A stretch of 64,000 nt of DNA from Arenibacter hampyeongensis (GCF_002909255.1 NZ_PIOB01000007.1:124001-188000); one strand, 5' to 3'; positions 16,724 to 25,683 are shown, counted from the first letter of the stretch. Numbers and translations: made by a program. Notes: generated from the sequence alone by a model not told the origin.

Positions 16724-17491
16724 TTATTTTGGGGAATAGGCCATATCGGGTCTCATCCGTCCTTCAACCAACTCATATTCTATCAAGCTCCCCATAAAAT
16801 TACTAAAGGTGCTTTGCCATTCCGGCCCCATTAACGTATTGTTCTCGGTAATTTTGTTGGCGTAATCTGCAGCGTCTTTGGCAGCAATGGCTACCATATA
16901 GTAGGCGCCTCTGTTTCCAAAGCCACTGTGGTATACCCGATAATGTAGTTTAGACCCCTTGTCCTGAAATAATTTTTTTATGGCCTGGGCATTTTCCTTA
17001 ACAGCTGCAGCGTTTCCCGGTGTATAATAGTAATAATGAAATTTTCGATAATCCTGCCCTTCAGGGGTTTGAGTAATTCCGCTGGGCATGTAGGACAATT
17101 CCTTGTCCATTTGAATTACGTAATCGTGTTCAATATCATAGCACTTGTTCATTTTGTTAAACATGGCCGTCATGTTTTCCGGGCCCATTTTTTCGGATAA
17201 TGTCTGGAATATCGGACGGTCCACATCCGCTATGGAACTAATTGGACTTATCCACATGTAACGGTTATCTACAGTATTCGACACTATTACACTCAGACCC
17301 TTGATATTGTGTTTTTTTAAATTTTCGGTAAGTTCTTTGCAAACTGTTTCATATTGCGTTACCATACTTGGTTTTACTACATCCTCATGCACCCAATAAG
17401 CTTGGGATTGGTCATTGCCCTGGGCAAAACCCATCCCTAGCCAAAACAAACAGAGGGTAGCTGTAATTAAATTATTCCCTAGTGTTCTCAT
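16724..17491 (-). CDS. Exported protein, tandem paralogue B (255 aa)
   Basis: The protein has a signal peptide ('LCLFWLGMGFAQG') and the same landmarks as paralogue A: 'AYWVHEDVVKPSM', 'MNKCYDIEHDYVIQMDKELS', 'YMPSGITQTPEGQDYRKFHY', 'HYRVYHSGFGNRGAYYMVAI' and 'MRPDMAYSP' at the end. Overall identity looks like a third to a half, so the duplication is not recent and both copies have been kept. It lies 62 bp downstream of the SnoaL-like lipoprotein gene and 41 bp before paralogue A. I do not recognise a named family. Retention of two diverged exported copies suggests different ligands or a heterodimer (inference). Confidence 0.82.
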   Translation of the reverse strand: MRTLGNNLITATLCLFWLGMGFAQGNDQSQAYWVHEDVVKPSMVTQYETVCKELTENLKKHNIKGLSVIVSNTVDNRYMWISPISSIADVDRPIFQTLSEKMGPENMTAMFNKMNKCYDIEHDYVIQMDKELSYMPSGITQTPEGQDYRKFHYYYYTPGNAAAVKENAQAIKKLFQDKGSKLHYRVYHSGFGNRGAYYMVAIAAKDAADYANKITENNTLMGPEWQSTFSNFMGSLIEYELVEGRMRPDMAYSPK

Positions 17492-17553
17492 GACATTTAT
17501 TTTTTAATGGTTTATACTTTTTTCTATTGTGGAGGGAGCATTTAACTACTACA

Positions 17554-18093
17554 TTATTCAAGAATTGGTGCCACTAGGGAATATCCCAATTGTTGCAAAA
17601 ACTCCAATTCATTATAAAAGATATCCTCTTGATATATTTGCCCTTCTTCATTAAAATACAGATGTGAAAATCCGTTTATTTTAACTTTTTTCCCTGTAGC
17701 AATAACATCGGCAAATTGTCCTGTGTGGGTTCCATTAAAGACCCAATTTACATAGCCCTGATTTTCGCATATATTACTATTGCTCAACGAAATATTATGG
17801 TCGGGGAATCCGGTAGTATATAGGCTTATTCTGGCTTTTAATTCCGATTTATTGGTAACCACGGGAATTCCGTTCATATTTCTTATAAAATTGTCGGTAA
17901 CCAAGTCATTTATTTCTTCTTCATCCCTAATGTTCAGATAGGCGTCAATAGAGGATTCGAGCTTACTTTTTTTAGTAACCAATTGATTATCATCATTTTC
18001 TAAAATAGCGCCATTGCCCAGAGGTTTTGGGTCGTTTTTGCAAGAAATACAACCTATAAACATAAACGTAAAAAGTATTATTGATGATTTCAT
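17554..18093 (-). CDS. SnoaL/ester-cyclase-like lipoprotein
   Basis: The 179-residue product has a lipoprotein signal ('LFTFMFIGCISCKND') with two possible lipobox Cys residues. One NTF2-like domain follows: the N-terminal helix with 'IDAYLNIRDEEEINDLVTDN', then 'FPDHNISLSNSNI', 'GYVNWVFNGTHTGQF', 'KVKINGFSHLYFNEEGQ' and 'QEDIFYNELEFLQQLGY'. The pattern FPDH, NW..xGTH.G.F, G(F)xx..F and E(D)..Y is that of SnoaL-like ester cyclases, including the His and Asp that act in SnoaL-type ring closure. It is the first gene of the minus-strand set, facing the sensor kinase across a 184-bp gap that must hold both promoters. Confidence 0.83.
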   Translation of the reverse strand: MKSSIILFTFMFIGCISCKNDPKPLGNGAILENDDNQLVTKKSKLESSIDAYLNIRDEEEINDLVTDNFIRNMNGIPVVTNKSELKARISLYTTGFPDHNISLSNSNICENQGYVNWVFNGTHTGQFADVIATGKKVKINGFSHLYFNEEGQIYQEDIFYNELEFLQQLGYSLVAPILE

Positions 18094-18277
18094 GACAATT
18101 AAATAACTCCATACCCTAAACTAATTAATTGGTTTTTAGATTGATAATCAATTCATTTAGGACGGAGGGCTTGATTTTTTGTCCGAACAGGTGGTTTTAA
18201 TTACCCTATGATTTATGCAAATAATATTCGTATATTTAAGAACCCCGGCTTTTTAAAGTATATCATAGTTTTAAAAA

Positions 18278-20230
18278 ATGGGTAAACACCACTACATAGC
18301 AATTTACTTTACTGTTTTCTTTAGTTCATTGTTATCCGGTCAACTCATAAATTTTGATAGGCAGATTCCTTATCAAAAGGTGTTTGTGGATACCGATAAT
18401 TTTGGAGCTTCCTATCTGGAACATTTGGAGAAATTTTATGAAGACGCTCCAACGGATACCTTAAAATTTGAGATCCTAAACGATCTTGCCTATTATTGGC
18501 ATACCCGGAATCTAATAAGGGCCTTAAAATATACCAAGTTGGGATTGGAGCATACCCTTGAAAAGGAAAATAGTTTATGGCATGGCCGATTTCAGATTAC
18601 CCAAGGGGCTATCCTTTTGCGGATGGAGAAATTGGATAGTGCCCAAGCAGTGTTGGAAAATGCCAAAAGTAAGGTGTTGACCACGGACCTTGCCTTTTTA
18701 AATACACAATTGGGGTATGTTTATGAACGCCGGGGGCAATTGGATAGGGCTGCCGATTATGCGATGGAAGCGCTGAGATTGGGGGAGGAGCAAAATGACA
18801 AAAAAGCGATTGCACTTGCTTATAGCGACTTGAGTAATATTTTATGGAAACAGGCCAAATATGATAAAGGATTAAAATATGGTATTAAATCCGTAGTCCT
18901 CTTTGAAGAACGTGGGATTATTGATCTGGATTATGATTTCACCCTTTATGTTGTTGCCAACAACTATCTTAAATTGAATAGGCATGAGGAGGCACTAAAA
19001 TATTTTGAGCATTCCTTGGCCATAGGAGAACGCTACGGATTTTATAATAATTTAAGTGATGTTTATATCTCACTTGTGGATTTATATGCCTATTTAAATA
19101 ATTACAAGAAAGCTGAAAATGCGGGAAATAATGCTGTTAAATATGCCCAATTGTTGGAGAACCAATTTATGCTGATGCGTTCTTTGCTATCTATTGGAAA
19201 AATGCAGAATCTACAGGGGAAATATAAAAATGCCATAGAAAGTCTTGAAAAATCACTTGATGTGGCGACTGATGATTTTGGGGATGAATTTTATTTGAGT
19301 CAGGCATACGAAGCCTTGGGAAAAGCTTACGCTGGGGACCATAACTATATGGAGGCCTACAAAGCGTTTTCAAAATATGACGGGTTAAAAAAGGAAATCT
19401 TCACAGCAGAATCCGATCATCGGATTGCTTTGTTACAAACGGAATTTGAAGTTGCTCAAAAGGAGGATACCATTCTTTTACAGCGAGGAACAATAAAAAA
19501 GCAACAGAGCAACCAAATCTTAACTTCGATTATTACCGGATTGCTTTTTTTTCTTTTGGTCTTGGGAGTTGTAGCCATTAAAAATAATCGAAGAAAGAAT
19601 GTATTACTGCAACATCAAAATAAAGAAAAAGAATTCCTGATAAAGGAGATTCATCACCGGGTAAAGAATAATCTGGAGGTGGTATCCAGTTTGCTATCGC
19701 TACAATCTACGCATATAGACGATAAAAAAATAAAGGAAAACATGCACCAAATCCAAAATCGGATTCAGAGTATGAGTATGATACATCAAAATTTATATCA
19801 GGGAAAAAATTTGGCGAGCATAGAGATGAGGAATTATTTTAAAATATTAGGAGATTATGTGCTACACTCCTATGGTGCCGGACAAAGAATCAACATGGTT
19901 TATGATATGGAGGAAATCGAACTAAATGTTGATATAGCAACGCCAATAGGATTAATAATCAACGAGTTGATTACAAATTCCTTAAAATATGCTTTTCCCA
20001 ATAACATTAAAGGAACTATTACTATTGGACTCATTCAGAAGTCAGATCATTTAGAACTAAAAGTCAACGACAACGGTATTGGTATCAAGAATGGAAATAG
20101 GGCTAAAGGAACGGGGTTTGGCACTCAGTTGATAGCACTTTTAACCAAGCAATTGGATGGTAAAATGGTGCTTCGCCAAAAGAAGGGCACAACAGTTTCA
20201 TTTGAATTTCAACATCACAAAGCAGCCTGA
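18278..20230 (+). CDS. TPR-containing membrane sensor histidine kinase (HisKA_2 type)
   Basis: The 650-residue protein starts with a signal peptide ('AIYFTVFFSSLLSGQLINF'), followed by at least six TPR-like repeats (~60-400) in the periplasm, one transmembrane helix ('IITGLLFFLLVLGVVAI', ~415-431) and the cytoplasmic kinase. The phosphoacceptor box is 'LIKEIHHRVKNNLEVVSSLL' (HisKA_2, His in EIHHR), then N-box 'ELITNSLKYAFP', G1 'DNGIGI' and G2 'GTGFGTQLI'. It would phosphorylate the LytTR regulator whose ATG lies 2 bp after its stop. The gene is divergent from the exported SnoaL/ferredoxin-like set, which makes that set its likely regulon (inference). Confidence 0.92.
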   Translation: MGKHHYIAIYFTVFFSSLLSGQLINFDRQIPYQKVFVDTDNFGASYLEHLEKFYEDAPTDTLKFEILNDLAYYWHTRNLIRALKYTKLGLEHTLEKENSLWHGRFQITQGAILLRMEKLDSAQAVLENAKSKVLTTDLAFLNTQLGYVYERRGQLDRAADYAMEALRLGEEQNDKKAIALAYSDLSNILWKQAKYDKGLKYGIKSVVLFEERGIIDLDYDFTLYVVANNYLKLNRHEEALKYFEHSLAIGERYGFYNNLSDVYISLVDLYAYLNNYKKAENAGNNAVKYAQLLENQFMLMRSLLSIGKMQNLQGKYKNAIESLEKSLDVATDDFGDEFYLSQAYEALGKAYAGDHNYMEAYKAFSKYDGLKKEIFTAESDHRIALLQTEFEVAQKEDTILLQRGTIKKQQSNQILTSIITGLLFFLLVLGVVAIKNNRRKNVLLQHQNKEKEFLIKEIHHRVKNNLEVVSSLLSLQSTHIDDKKIKENMHQIQNRIQSMSMIHQNLYQGKNLASIEMRNYFKILGDYVLHSYGAGQRINMVYDMEEIELNVDIATPIGLIINELITNSLKYAFPNNIKGTITIGLIQKSDHLELKVNDNGIGIKNGNRAKGTGFGTQLIALLTKQLDGKMVLRQKKGTTVSFEFQHHKAA

Positions 20231-20232
20231 TT

Positions 20233-20967
20233 ATGATCCACAAGACTCGTATTTTAATTGTTGAGGATGATATGATTATCGCTGCGAATATATCTGTACA
20301 ACTCTCCAATTTAGGTTATGAAGTCACAGGCATTGAAACTAGGGGAGAGGAGGCCATTTTACACGCTAGGGCAAACACCCCTGATATCATATTATTGGAT
20401 ATTAACCTGAAAGGATCCATTAATGGAATTGAAGCAGCAATTGAGATTCATAAATCCAAAAGGATTCCCATAATATATCTTACGGCAAATAGCGATGAAG
20501 CTACTTTTGCCAAGGCTAAAGCTACACACCCTTATGCCTTTATTTCAAAACCTTTTAATAATTTGGATTTGCAGCGGACAATTGCCTTGGTCGTAGATCA
20601 AATACATGAAAATAATACGAAGAGCAAAGAAATCTCCGAACATTTCGAGCTTATGGCAGACAGAATTTTCGTTAGACATAACGGACGAATGGTAAAACTA
20701 CTGCTAGACGAAATTCTTTATATAGAGGCCGATAGAAATTACAGTAATATCATAACATCAAGCGGGAACTACTTGATCAGCACAACCCTTAAAATTGTAG
20801 AAAAGGAAATTAAAAGCCATATGTTTATTAGGGTGCATAGATCCTATATGGTCAACATTGCCAAATTGGATGTGGTTGCCGATAACCATTTGGAGATTAA
20901 TAGAAAAGTTATTCCTATAAGTAAATCATTTAAAGAACATCTTCTCAAACACTTGCATACTATTTGA
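20233..20967 (+). CDS. LytTR-family response regulator
   Basis: The 244-residue protein has a receiver domain (~1-120) with 'ILIVEDDMIIAANIS' (acidic pair), phospho-acceptor Asp in 'DIILLDINLKGS', the Thr in 'YLTANSD' and Lys in 'FISKPF'. A LytTR DNA-binding domain follows (~145-244) with 'LYIEADRNYSNII' and 'MFIRVHRSYMVNI'. The start lies 2 bp after the kinase stop, so the pair is translationally coupled. LytTR regulators bind paired direct repeats; the 215-bp gap downstream and the 184-bp gap at 18094-18277 are the natural places to look. Confidence 0.94.
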   Translation: MIHKTRILIVEDDMIIAANISVQLSNLGYEVTGIETRGEEAILHARANTPDIILLDINLKGSINGIEAAIEIHKSKRIPIIYLTANSDEATFAKAKATHPYAFISKPFNNLDLQRTIALVVDQIHENNTKSKEISEHFELMADRIFVRHNGRMVKLLLDEILYIEADRNYSNIITSSGNYLISTTLKIVEKEIKSHMFIRVHRSYMVNIAKLDVVADNHLEINRKVIPISKSFKEHLLKHLHTI

Positions 20968-21182
20968 TATAATTAGTTTAATGCTTTGGTAATTTTAAAC
21001 CTGCCTACGGACAAAAATAACTTCCATTCGTCCTAACTACTTGATTATTATGAAATTATTTGGTTAAAATAACACCCAATTGGGTTTAAGATAACCAATT
21101 ATTAGATTCTAATTTGGGTTGTGATTTTGTATAATAATTCATGATCCTAATAATCAGTACTAACCAATAACACTTTATGATC
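20968..21182. promoter_or_regulatory. Intergenic region with inverted repeat ahead of exported-protein gene
   Basis: The 215-bp gap contains ACCCAATTGGGT (within 21070-21090), a perfect 12-base palindrome, and a related AATTTGGGTT near 21112. It lies between the LytTR regulator and an exported protein of the cluster. A regulator binding site is likely, but LytTR proteins normally prefer direct repeats, so the bound protein is open. Confidence 0.35.
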
Positions 21183-21971
21183 ATGAAAAAAAAATTGATT
21201 CTATTCGCATTGTTATTAATGGGCAATTTAACTATTGCTCAAGAAAAACTGTTTCTGGTATTTGAATTTATGCAAGTGGACAATGAACAGGAAATGGAAT
21301 ATAACGCCACGGAAGAGTTTTGGGAAAAAATTCAACTGCAACGCGTAAAAGCAGGTGATATTATCGGCTGGGACCTATGGGCGCTTAGCCCAGGGGGAGA
21401 GCAACAGGGCTTTCAGTACTTGACCGTTTCCCTTTATAACGATCCGGTTAAGATGATGGACGGTAGCAGTTGGGCAAATCTAATGGACAGGGCCAAAGCG
21501 GCCTATCCTGGGATGACTGAAGCCGATCTAAATAAAAAATTAAACCATTCCTCGGCTACAAGGGATTTGGCGGTAAGAATATTTGCAGAAGAAATTGCCA
21601 CTACCAAAGGGGAGTTCAACATGTCTTTGGGTACCGTGGCCCAAATGGATTTAATGAAGGTAGACTTAATGAATTACGATTCATATGAAAAGGCAGAGAT
21701 GAAAATCTTTCAACCCATTCACCAAAAAGTTGTAGATGCTGGTGGAAAGGCAAATTGGGGTTTAGTACGCTTTATTAGCCCAATAGGTAGTGATACCTAT
21801 GCTTCCCACATGACTGTAAGTATGTTCAAGGATTATAAGCAGGCGCTGAACCAAAATATTAATTGGGCAGAGGGCGCAACCCCTGCATCAACCAAAGCTA
21901 TGGAAGAAGGTATTGGGTTAAGGGACATGAAATATGTTTATATGGCCAAATTGATCAGAAAAGCACGTTAA
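21183..21971 (+). CDS. Exported two-repeat ferredoxin-like protein, homologue of gene at 14944
   Basis: The start is set at the ATG at 21183, which gives 262 residues and a standard signal peptide ('LFALLLMGNLTIAQEK'); another ATG lies two codons upstream. The mature protein has two halves with strand-helix-strand patterns and aligns by eye with the minus-strand protein at 14944 in both halves. Its landmarks are 'EEFWEKIQLQRVKAGDIIGW' and 'WGLVRFISPIGSDTYA'. It is separated from the regulator by 215 bp holding an inverted repeat and is followed by a strong hairpin, so it is probably a single-gene transcript. Function unknown. Confidence 0.8.
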   Translation: MKKKLILFALLLMGNLTIAQEKLFLVFEFMQVDNEQEMEYNATEEFWEKIQLQRVKAGDIIGWDLWALSPGGEQQGFQYLTVSLYNDPVKMMDGSSWANLMDRAKAAYPGMTEADLNKKLNHSSATRDLAVRIFAEEIATTKGEFNMSLGTVAQMDLMKVDLMNYDSYEKAEMKIFQPIHQKVVDAGGKANWGLVRFISPIGSDTYASHMTVSMFKDYKQALNQNINWAEGATPASTKAMEEGIGLRDMKYVYMAKLIRKAR

Positions 21972-21995
21972 CAATCTTCCTTTTTATTCTTTATA

Positions 21996-22038
21996 AAATG
22001 GAAGAACCTGTAAGGCAACCTTACAGGTTCTTCCATTT
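21996..22038. terminator. Bidirectional hairpin terminator
   Basis: A perfect 20-bp stem (21996-22015 with 22019-22038; core GGAAGAACCTGTAAGG) with a 3-base loop sits between the plus-strand exported gene and the minus-strand rpiA, whose stops face each other. Its outer pairs are A/T, giving short T-runs on both strands. It should end both transcripts. Confidence 0.8.
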
Positions 22039-22065
22039 ATGGTGGTCAAGAAAGTCTAGTCGTCC

Positions 22066-22773
22066 TCAATGGCGTTTCATCAAATAGTTTAAACCTTTTT
22101 TTTTTTTTATTGTTATGACGGTTTGTCCTTGACCCACAATAATAATATCGGCCATATCCAAGAATAGGCCCGTTTCTACAATACCTGGAATTTGCTTAAG
22201 GTTGCTTTCCAACGAGGGAATATTCGTTATATGCGCAATGTTAAGGTCAAGAATATAATTACCTTCATCCGTGATAAAATTTTTACCATCTTTTAGTCTT
22301 AAATTAGGTTGAAGTCCCATTTTTTTTAGCAACTGCTCTATTTTTTGGGTGGCCAACGGAATGGTTTCTACGGGAAGTTTAAAAGCGCCCAACCTTTTTA
22401 CCTCCTTTTGTGAATCGGCAATGATTATGACCAAATCGGAATTATAGGTCAATATTTTCTCCCTTAACAAAGCACCTCCACCACCTTTTATAAGTTGCAT
22501 ATAGGGGTCAAATTCATCGGCTCCATCAATATAGACGTCAATTGCATTGGCATTTTCCAAGGTGATAAGTGGTATTCCCTTTTCCGATGCCAATTTTTTA
22601 GTACTTTCCGAGGAGGGCACTCCAACTATTTTAAGTCCGTTTAAAACAAGTTTTCCCAATTCATTAACCATATGGGCTGCAGTAGAACCTGTTCCCAATC
22701 CCACAGTCATGCCACTTTTAATATATTTCACCGCTTCCTTGGCAGCTATTTGTTTTTCTTGATCTAGGCTCAT
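22066..22773 (-). CDS. rpiA: Ribose-5-phosphate isomerase A
   Basis: The 235-residue protein interconverts ribose 5-phosphate and ribulose 5-phosphate in the non-oxidative pentose phosphate pathway. Family motifs are 'KSGMTVGLGTGSTAAHMVNE', 'IDGADEFDP' with the catalytic Asp region, 'LIKGGGGALLREKI' with the general-base Glu, and 'GNYILDLNIAHI'. Length is normal. It lies 43 bp downstream of the PaiB-like gene on the same strand. The other oxidative pentose phosphate genes of the window (gnd, zwf, pgl) are about 20 kb away. Confidence 0.97.
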   Translation of the reverse strand: MSLDQEKQIAAKEAVKYIKSGMTVGLGTGSTAAHMVNELGKLVLNGLKIVGVPSSESTKKLASEKGIPLITLENANAIDVYIDGADEFDPYMQLIKGGGGALLREKILTYNSDLVIIIADSQKEVKRLGAFKLPVETIPLATQKIEQLLKKMGLQPNLRLKDGKNFITDEGNYILDLNIAHITNIPSLESNLKQIPGIVETGLFLDMADIIIVGQGQTVITIKKKKGLNYLMKRH

Positions 22774-22816
22774 GTATCACTATTTTTGAATGCGAAGAAT
22801 AAAAATACCTTAGGGT

Positions 22817-23428
22817 TTACCTTTTTAAATGTTTCATGCAACTGGCAATAGCCAAGGAACCAGGATTATTGGTTTTCTGTAGTTCCTCCATTATTTTTGG
22901 ATGGTCCTGTGGCCTTGTTTGAGACAATTTATAGGTAGCTTGAATATCAGTAATACTGATTTGGAACCCTACAATACCCTTTATCTGCTTCATGGTATTC
23001 TTGGATAAATCATTTATGGAAATGGGATTGGTAGAGCCTTTTTCGTATTTGTCCACTAATTTATGAAGGGAGGCAAGGACGGCAGCTTCCTCCATTATTT
23101 TTATTTTTCCGTACACATGAACAGCAATATAGTTCCAGGTGGGTACTTCCTCTTCCTTATACCAAGATGAGGAGACATAGCTATGTGGGCCATTAAAGAT
23201 GGTTAGGACCTCTTCATTATTCCTAAAGGCCTTCCATTGAGGATTTGCTTTTGAGATATGCCCCACCAAAATGTCCTTTCCTTCCCCATCCAAATCCAAC
23301 TCCAGGGGAATGTGTGTGGCCCATGGCCGCCCATTGATTTGGTTCACCAATATTCCAAAACTATTATGTTTTATGAATTCCTTTACTTCTTTAAAGTCTT
23401 CATTTTTATAATGTGAAGGGGTGTACAT
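22817..23428 (-). CDS. PaiB-like FMN-binding protein
   Basis: The 203-residue protein matches the FMN-binding 'negative transcriptional regulator' family (PaiB). It starts 'MYTPSHYKNEDFKEVKEFI', followed by 'WATHIPLELD' and 'VGHISKANPQWKAF', then 'GPHSYVSSSWYKEEEVPTWN', with the split-barrel flavin fold. In Bacillus PaiB affects sporulation and protease genes, but the family is more likely an FMN/haem-binding enzyme, so the regulator label is weak. It ends 43 bp before rpiA and begins 8 bp after the EEP hydrolase stop, so these three may form an operon. Confidence 0.9.
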   Translation of the reverse strand: MYTPSHYKNEDFKEVKEFIKHNSFGILVNQINGRPWATHIPLELDLDGEGKDILVGHISKANPQWKAFRNNEEVLTIFNGPHSYVSSSWYKEEEVPTWNYIAVHVYGKIKIMEEAAVLASLHKLVDKYEKGSTNPISINDLSKNTMKQIKGIVGFQISITDIQATYKLSQTRPQDHPKIMEELQKTNNPGSLAIASCMKHLKR

Positions 23429-23436
23429 ATTATCAA

Positions 23437-24279
23437 TTAATTGGCAATGGTCATTAAAATCGGCAAATGATCAGAAATATGCTTGTTATTGGGCATTCTG
23501 TCATCAATATGGCTATAGGACAGGACGTCAACATTTTTCACAAAGAAGTAGTCTATTCTATTTTGCATAATTCGGTCCTGATCAAATCCATTGAAGGTGC
23601 CGATAGGACCGTAGAAAGGTTTTTTTGATATTTCCATGGCATCCGTCAGATTCTTTTTTAAGTATTGAATGGGCTCGGTGTCAGGGGTTAAATTTAAATC
23701 GCCCATAAGGATTACAGGTAATTTGGAGGTGTTAATTTCATTTATTTTTTTATAAATGAGTTGAGCGGAGTTGACCCTAGCCTGCATTCCTCGATGATCG
23801 AAATGGGTGTTGAAGACCCAGAATTGTTTTTTGGACTTTACATTTTGAAATAGGGCATAGGAGCAGATTCGCTCCATGGAGGCATCCCATCCTACCGATA
23901 CTTTTTCCGGCGTTTCGGATAGCCAAAAGGTATTCGTTTTCAATACATTAAATTTCTTGGAATTATAGAAAATTGCCGAGTATTCCCCTTTTTGTTGACC
24001 GTCGTCCCTACCAACGCCCACATAGGCATATCCGGCCAAGGCCGTATTTAAGAAGTCCACCTGATTGTGCAACCCCTCCTGAATACCTATAATATCGGCC
24101 TTATAATGCTGAATTAGTTTCGCCAGGGACGCTTTACGGTCGTTCCAATTGTTGATCGTATCACCAGTATTGTCATATTTAATGTTATAACTGATGATGT
24201 TCGTAGTTTGGGACGATGAGGAAATTGGGATAATAAAAAGGACCAAACCTATTACTGTTGCAGTAACTAAATTTTTCAT
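23437..24279 (-). CDS. Exported endonuclease/exonuclease/phosphatase-family hydrolase
   Basis: The 280-residue protein has a signal peptide ('VIGLVLFIIPISSSSQTT'). EEP-fold motifs are all present: 'IISYNIKYDN' (Asn), 'DIIGIQEGLHNQ' (Glu metal ligand), 'NTHFDHRG' (His), 'LMGDLNLTPD' (Asp/Asn) and 'SDHLPILM' (Asp-His pair). Such proteins cleave phosphodiesters; exported flavobacterial members may act on nucleic acids, phospholipid heads or inositol phosphates. The sequence does not choose between these. The start is 8 bp upstream of the PaiB-like gene's start region, giving a compact transcript. Confidence 0.9.
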   Translation of the reverse strand: MKNLVTATVIGLVLFIIPISSSSQTTNIISYNIKYDNTGDTINNWNDRKASLAKLIQHYKADIIGIQEGLHNQVDFLNTALAGYAYVGVGRDDGQQKGEYSAIFYNSKKFNVLKTNTFWLSETPEKVSVGWDASMERICSYALFQNVKSKKQFWVFNTHFDHRGMQARVNSAQLIYKKINEINTSKLPVILMGDLNLTPDTEPIQYLKKNLTDAMEISKKPFYGPIGTFNGFDQDRIMQNRIDYFFVKNVDVLSYSHIDDRMPNNKHISDHLPILMTIAN

Positions 24280-24408
24280 GTGATATTTATTCTTTTAAAA
24301 ATGGATTGATTTAAAAGAATAAATATCTTGAATTTTTTAAATACCTGCTAATTATCGGAGATTTATATCACCAAATCATATTGCAAAAAGCGGGCTAATC
24401 TATAAATA

Positions 24409-25683
24409 TCAATCTCTCTTTGGCCTGTTGTTCCTGCTCCTATTGTGGTTGTTGGTTCTGCCTCCTCTGGAATTGGAATGCCCCGTTCTTGGTTTTTGCC
24501 TGTTATTGTGATGTTTTTTTTCTTCCAACGGCACCTCTTCAGATCCGTCATCCACGAATGGATGGTCCTTTATTACGGGAACCTGCTGGTTTATAAGTTT
24601 TTGTATATCTTTTAGATAAGGCCTTTCTTCAGCATCACAGAAGGATAATGCAACCCCACTGGCACTGGCCCTACCTGTTCTACCTATACGATGTACATAA
24701 GTCTCAGGAACATTGGGCAAGTCGTAATTGATAACCAAGGAAAGTTCCTCAACATCTATTCCCCTGGCGGCAATATCCGTTGCAATAAGCACCTTTAATT
24801 CCCCATCCTTAAAATCACCCAATGCCTTTTGTCTTGCATTCTGTGACTTATTGCCGTGAATGGCATCGGCTTTTATATCGGCCTTGGCCAATTGTTTTAC
24901 AATTTTATTGGCGCCATGCTTGGTCCGTGAAAAAACAAGGGCCGAATCATTTGGATCTTTTTCCAAAAGATGGATCAATAAGTTTGGCTTATTTTTTTTG
25001 GAGACAAAATAGACACCTTGTTCTACTTTTTCGGCAGTGGCCTGTTGCGGTTTTATGGTGACACGGTCAAAATCGCCCAAGATTTTTTTGGATAGTTCCA
25101 CTATAGCCGGTGGCATGGTGGCCGAAAAGAATAGCGATTGCCTATTTGTTGGTAGTTTGGCAATTATCTTTTTAATATCGTGGATAAAGCCCATGTCCAA
25201 CATCTGGTCGGCCTCATCCAATACGGCGTACTTCACATCCCTTAAGGAAATAAACCCCTGGTTCATTAAATCCAACAACCTTCCTGGGGTGGCTATAACC
25301 ACATCCACTCCCTTTCTAAGGGCATCTGTTTGCCTTCCCTGCTTAATGCCTCCGAAAATTACGGTGTTTCTTATTCCTGTAAATCTAGAGTATGAGGTAA
25401 AACTTTCCCCGATCTGGATGGCCAATTCCCTTGTTGGGGTAACGACCAAGGTCCTAATTTTTCGTTGTTGTTGATTGGTTTCCCGATCCATCACCATTTG
25501 CTGAATGATGGGGATGGAAAATGCCGCTGTTTTACCGGTTCCGGTTTGAGCGCAACCCAATAGGTCCTTGCCCTTAAGTAATATGGGGATGGACTGTTCT
25601 TGTATTGGAGTTGGAATTGAGTAGCCTTCTGCCGTTAGGGCTTTTAGGATAGGCTCTATAATACCTAAGTCTTTGAATGTCAT
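24409..25683 (-). CDS. DEAD-box ATP-dependent RNA helicase (RhlE-like)
   Basis: The 424-residue cytosolic protein unwinds RNA. Motifs in order: Q motif with 'PTPIQEQSIP', I 'CAQTGTGKTAAF', Ia 'VVTPTRELAIQ', II 'VLDEADQMLDMGF', III 'FFSATMP', then 'VFSRTKHGANKIV', 'ATDIAARGID' and VI 'HRIGRTGRA'. The C-terminal ~45 residues are rich in Lys, Arg, Asn and His, the usual low-complexity RNA-binding tail. These helicases are often cold-induced and help ribosome assembly or mRNA decay. A canonical flavobacterial -7 element lies 21 bp upstream. Confidence 0.95.
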   Translation of the reverse strand: MTFKDLGIIEPILKALTAEGYSIPTPIQEQSIPILLKGKDLLGCAQTGTGKTAAFSIPIIQQMVMDRETNQQQRKIRTLVVTPTRELAIQIGESFTSYSRFTGIRNTVIFGGIKQGRQTDALRKGVDVVIATPGRLLDLMNQGFISLRDVKYAVLDEADQMLDMGFIHDIKKIIAKLPTNRQSLFFSATMPPAIVELSKKILGDFDRVTIKPQQATAEKVEQGVYFVSKKNKPNLLIHLLEKDPNDSALVFSRTKHGANKIVKQLAKADIKADAIHGNKSQNARQKALGDFKDGELKVLIATDIAARGIDVEELSLVINYDLPNVPETYVHRIGRTGRASASGVALSFCDAEERPYLKDIQKLINQQVPVIKDHPFVDDGSEEVPLEEKKHHNNRQKPRTGHSNSRGGRTNNHNRSRNNRPKRD

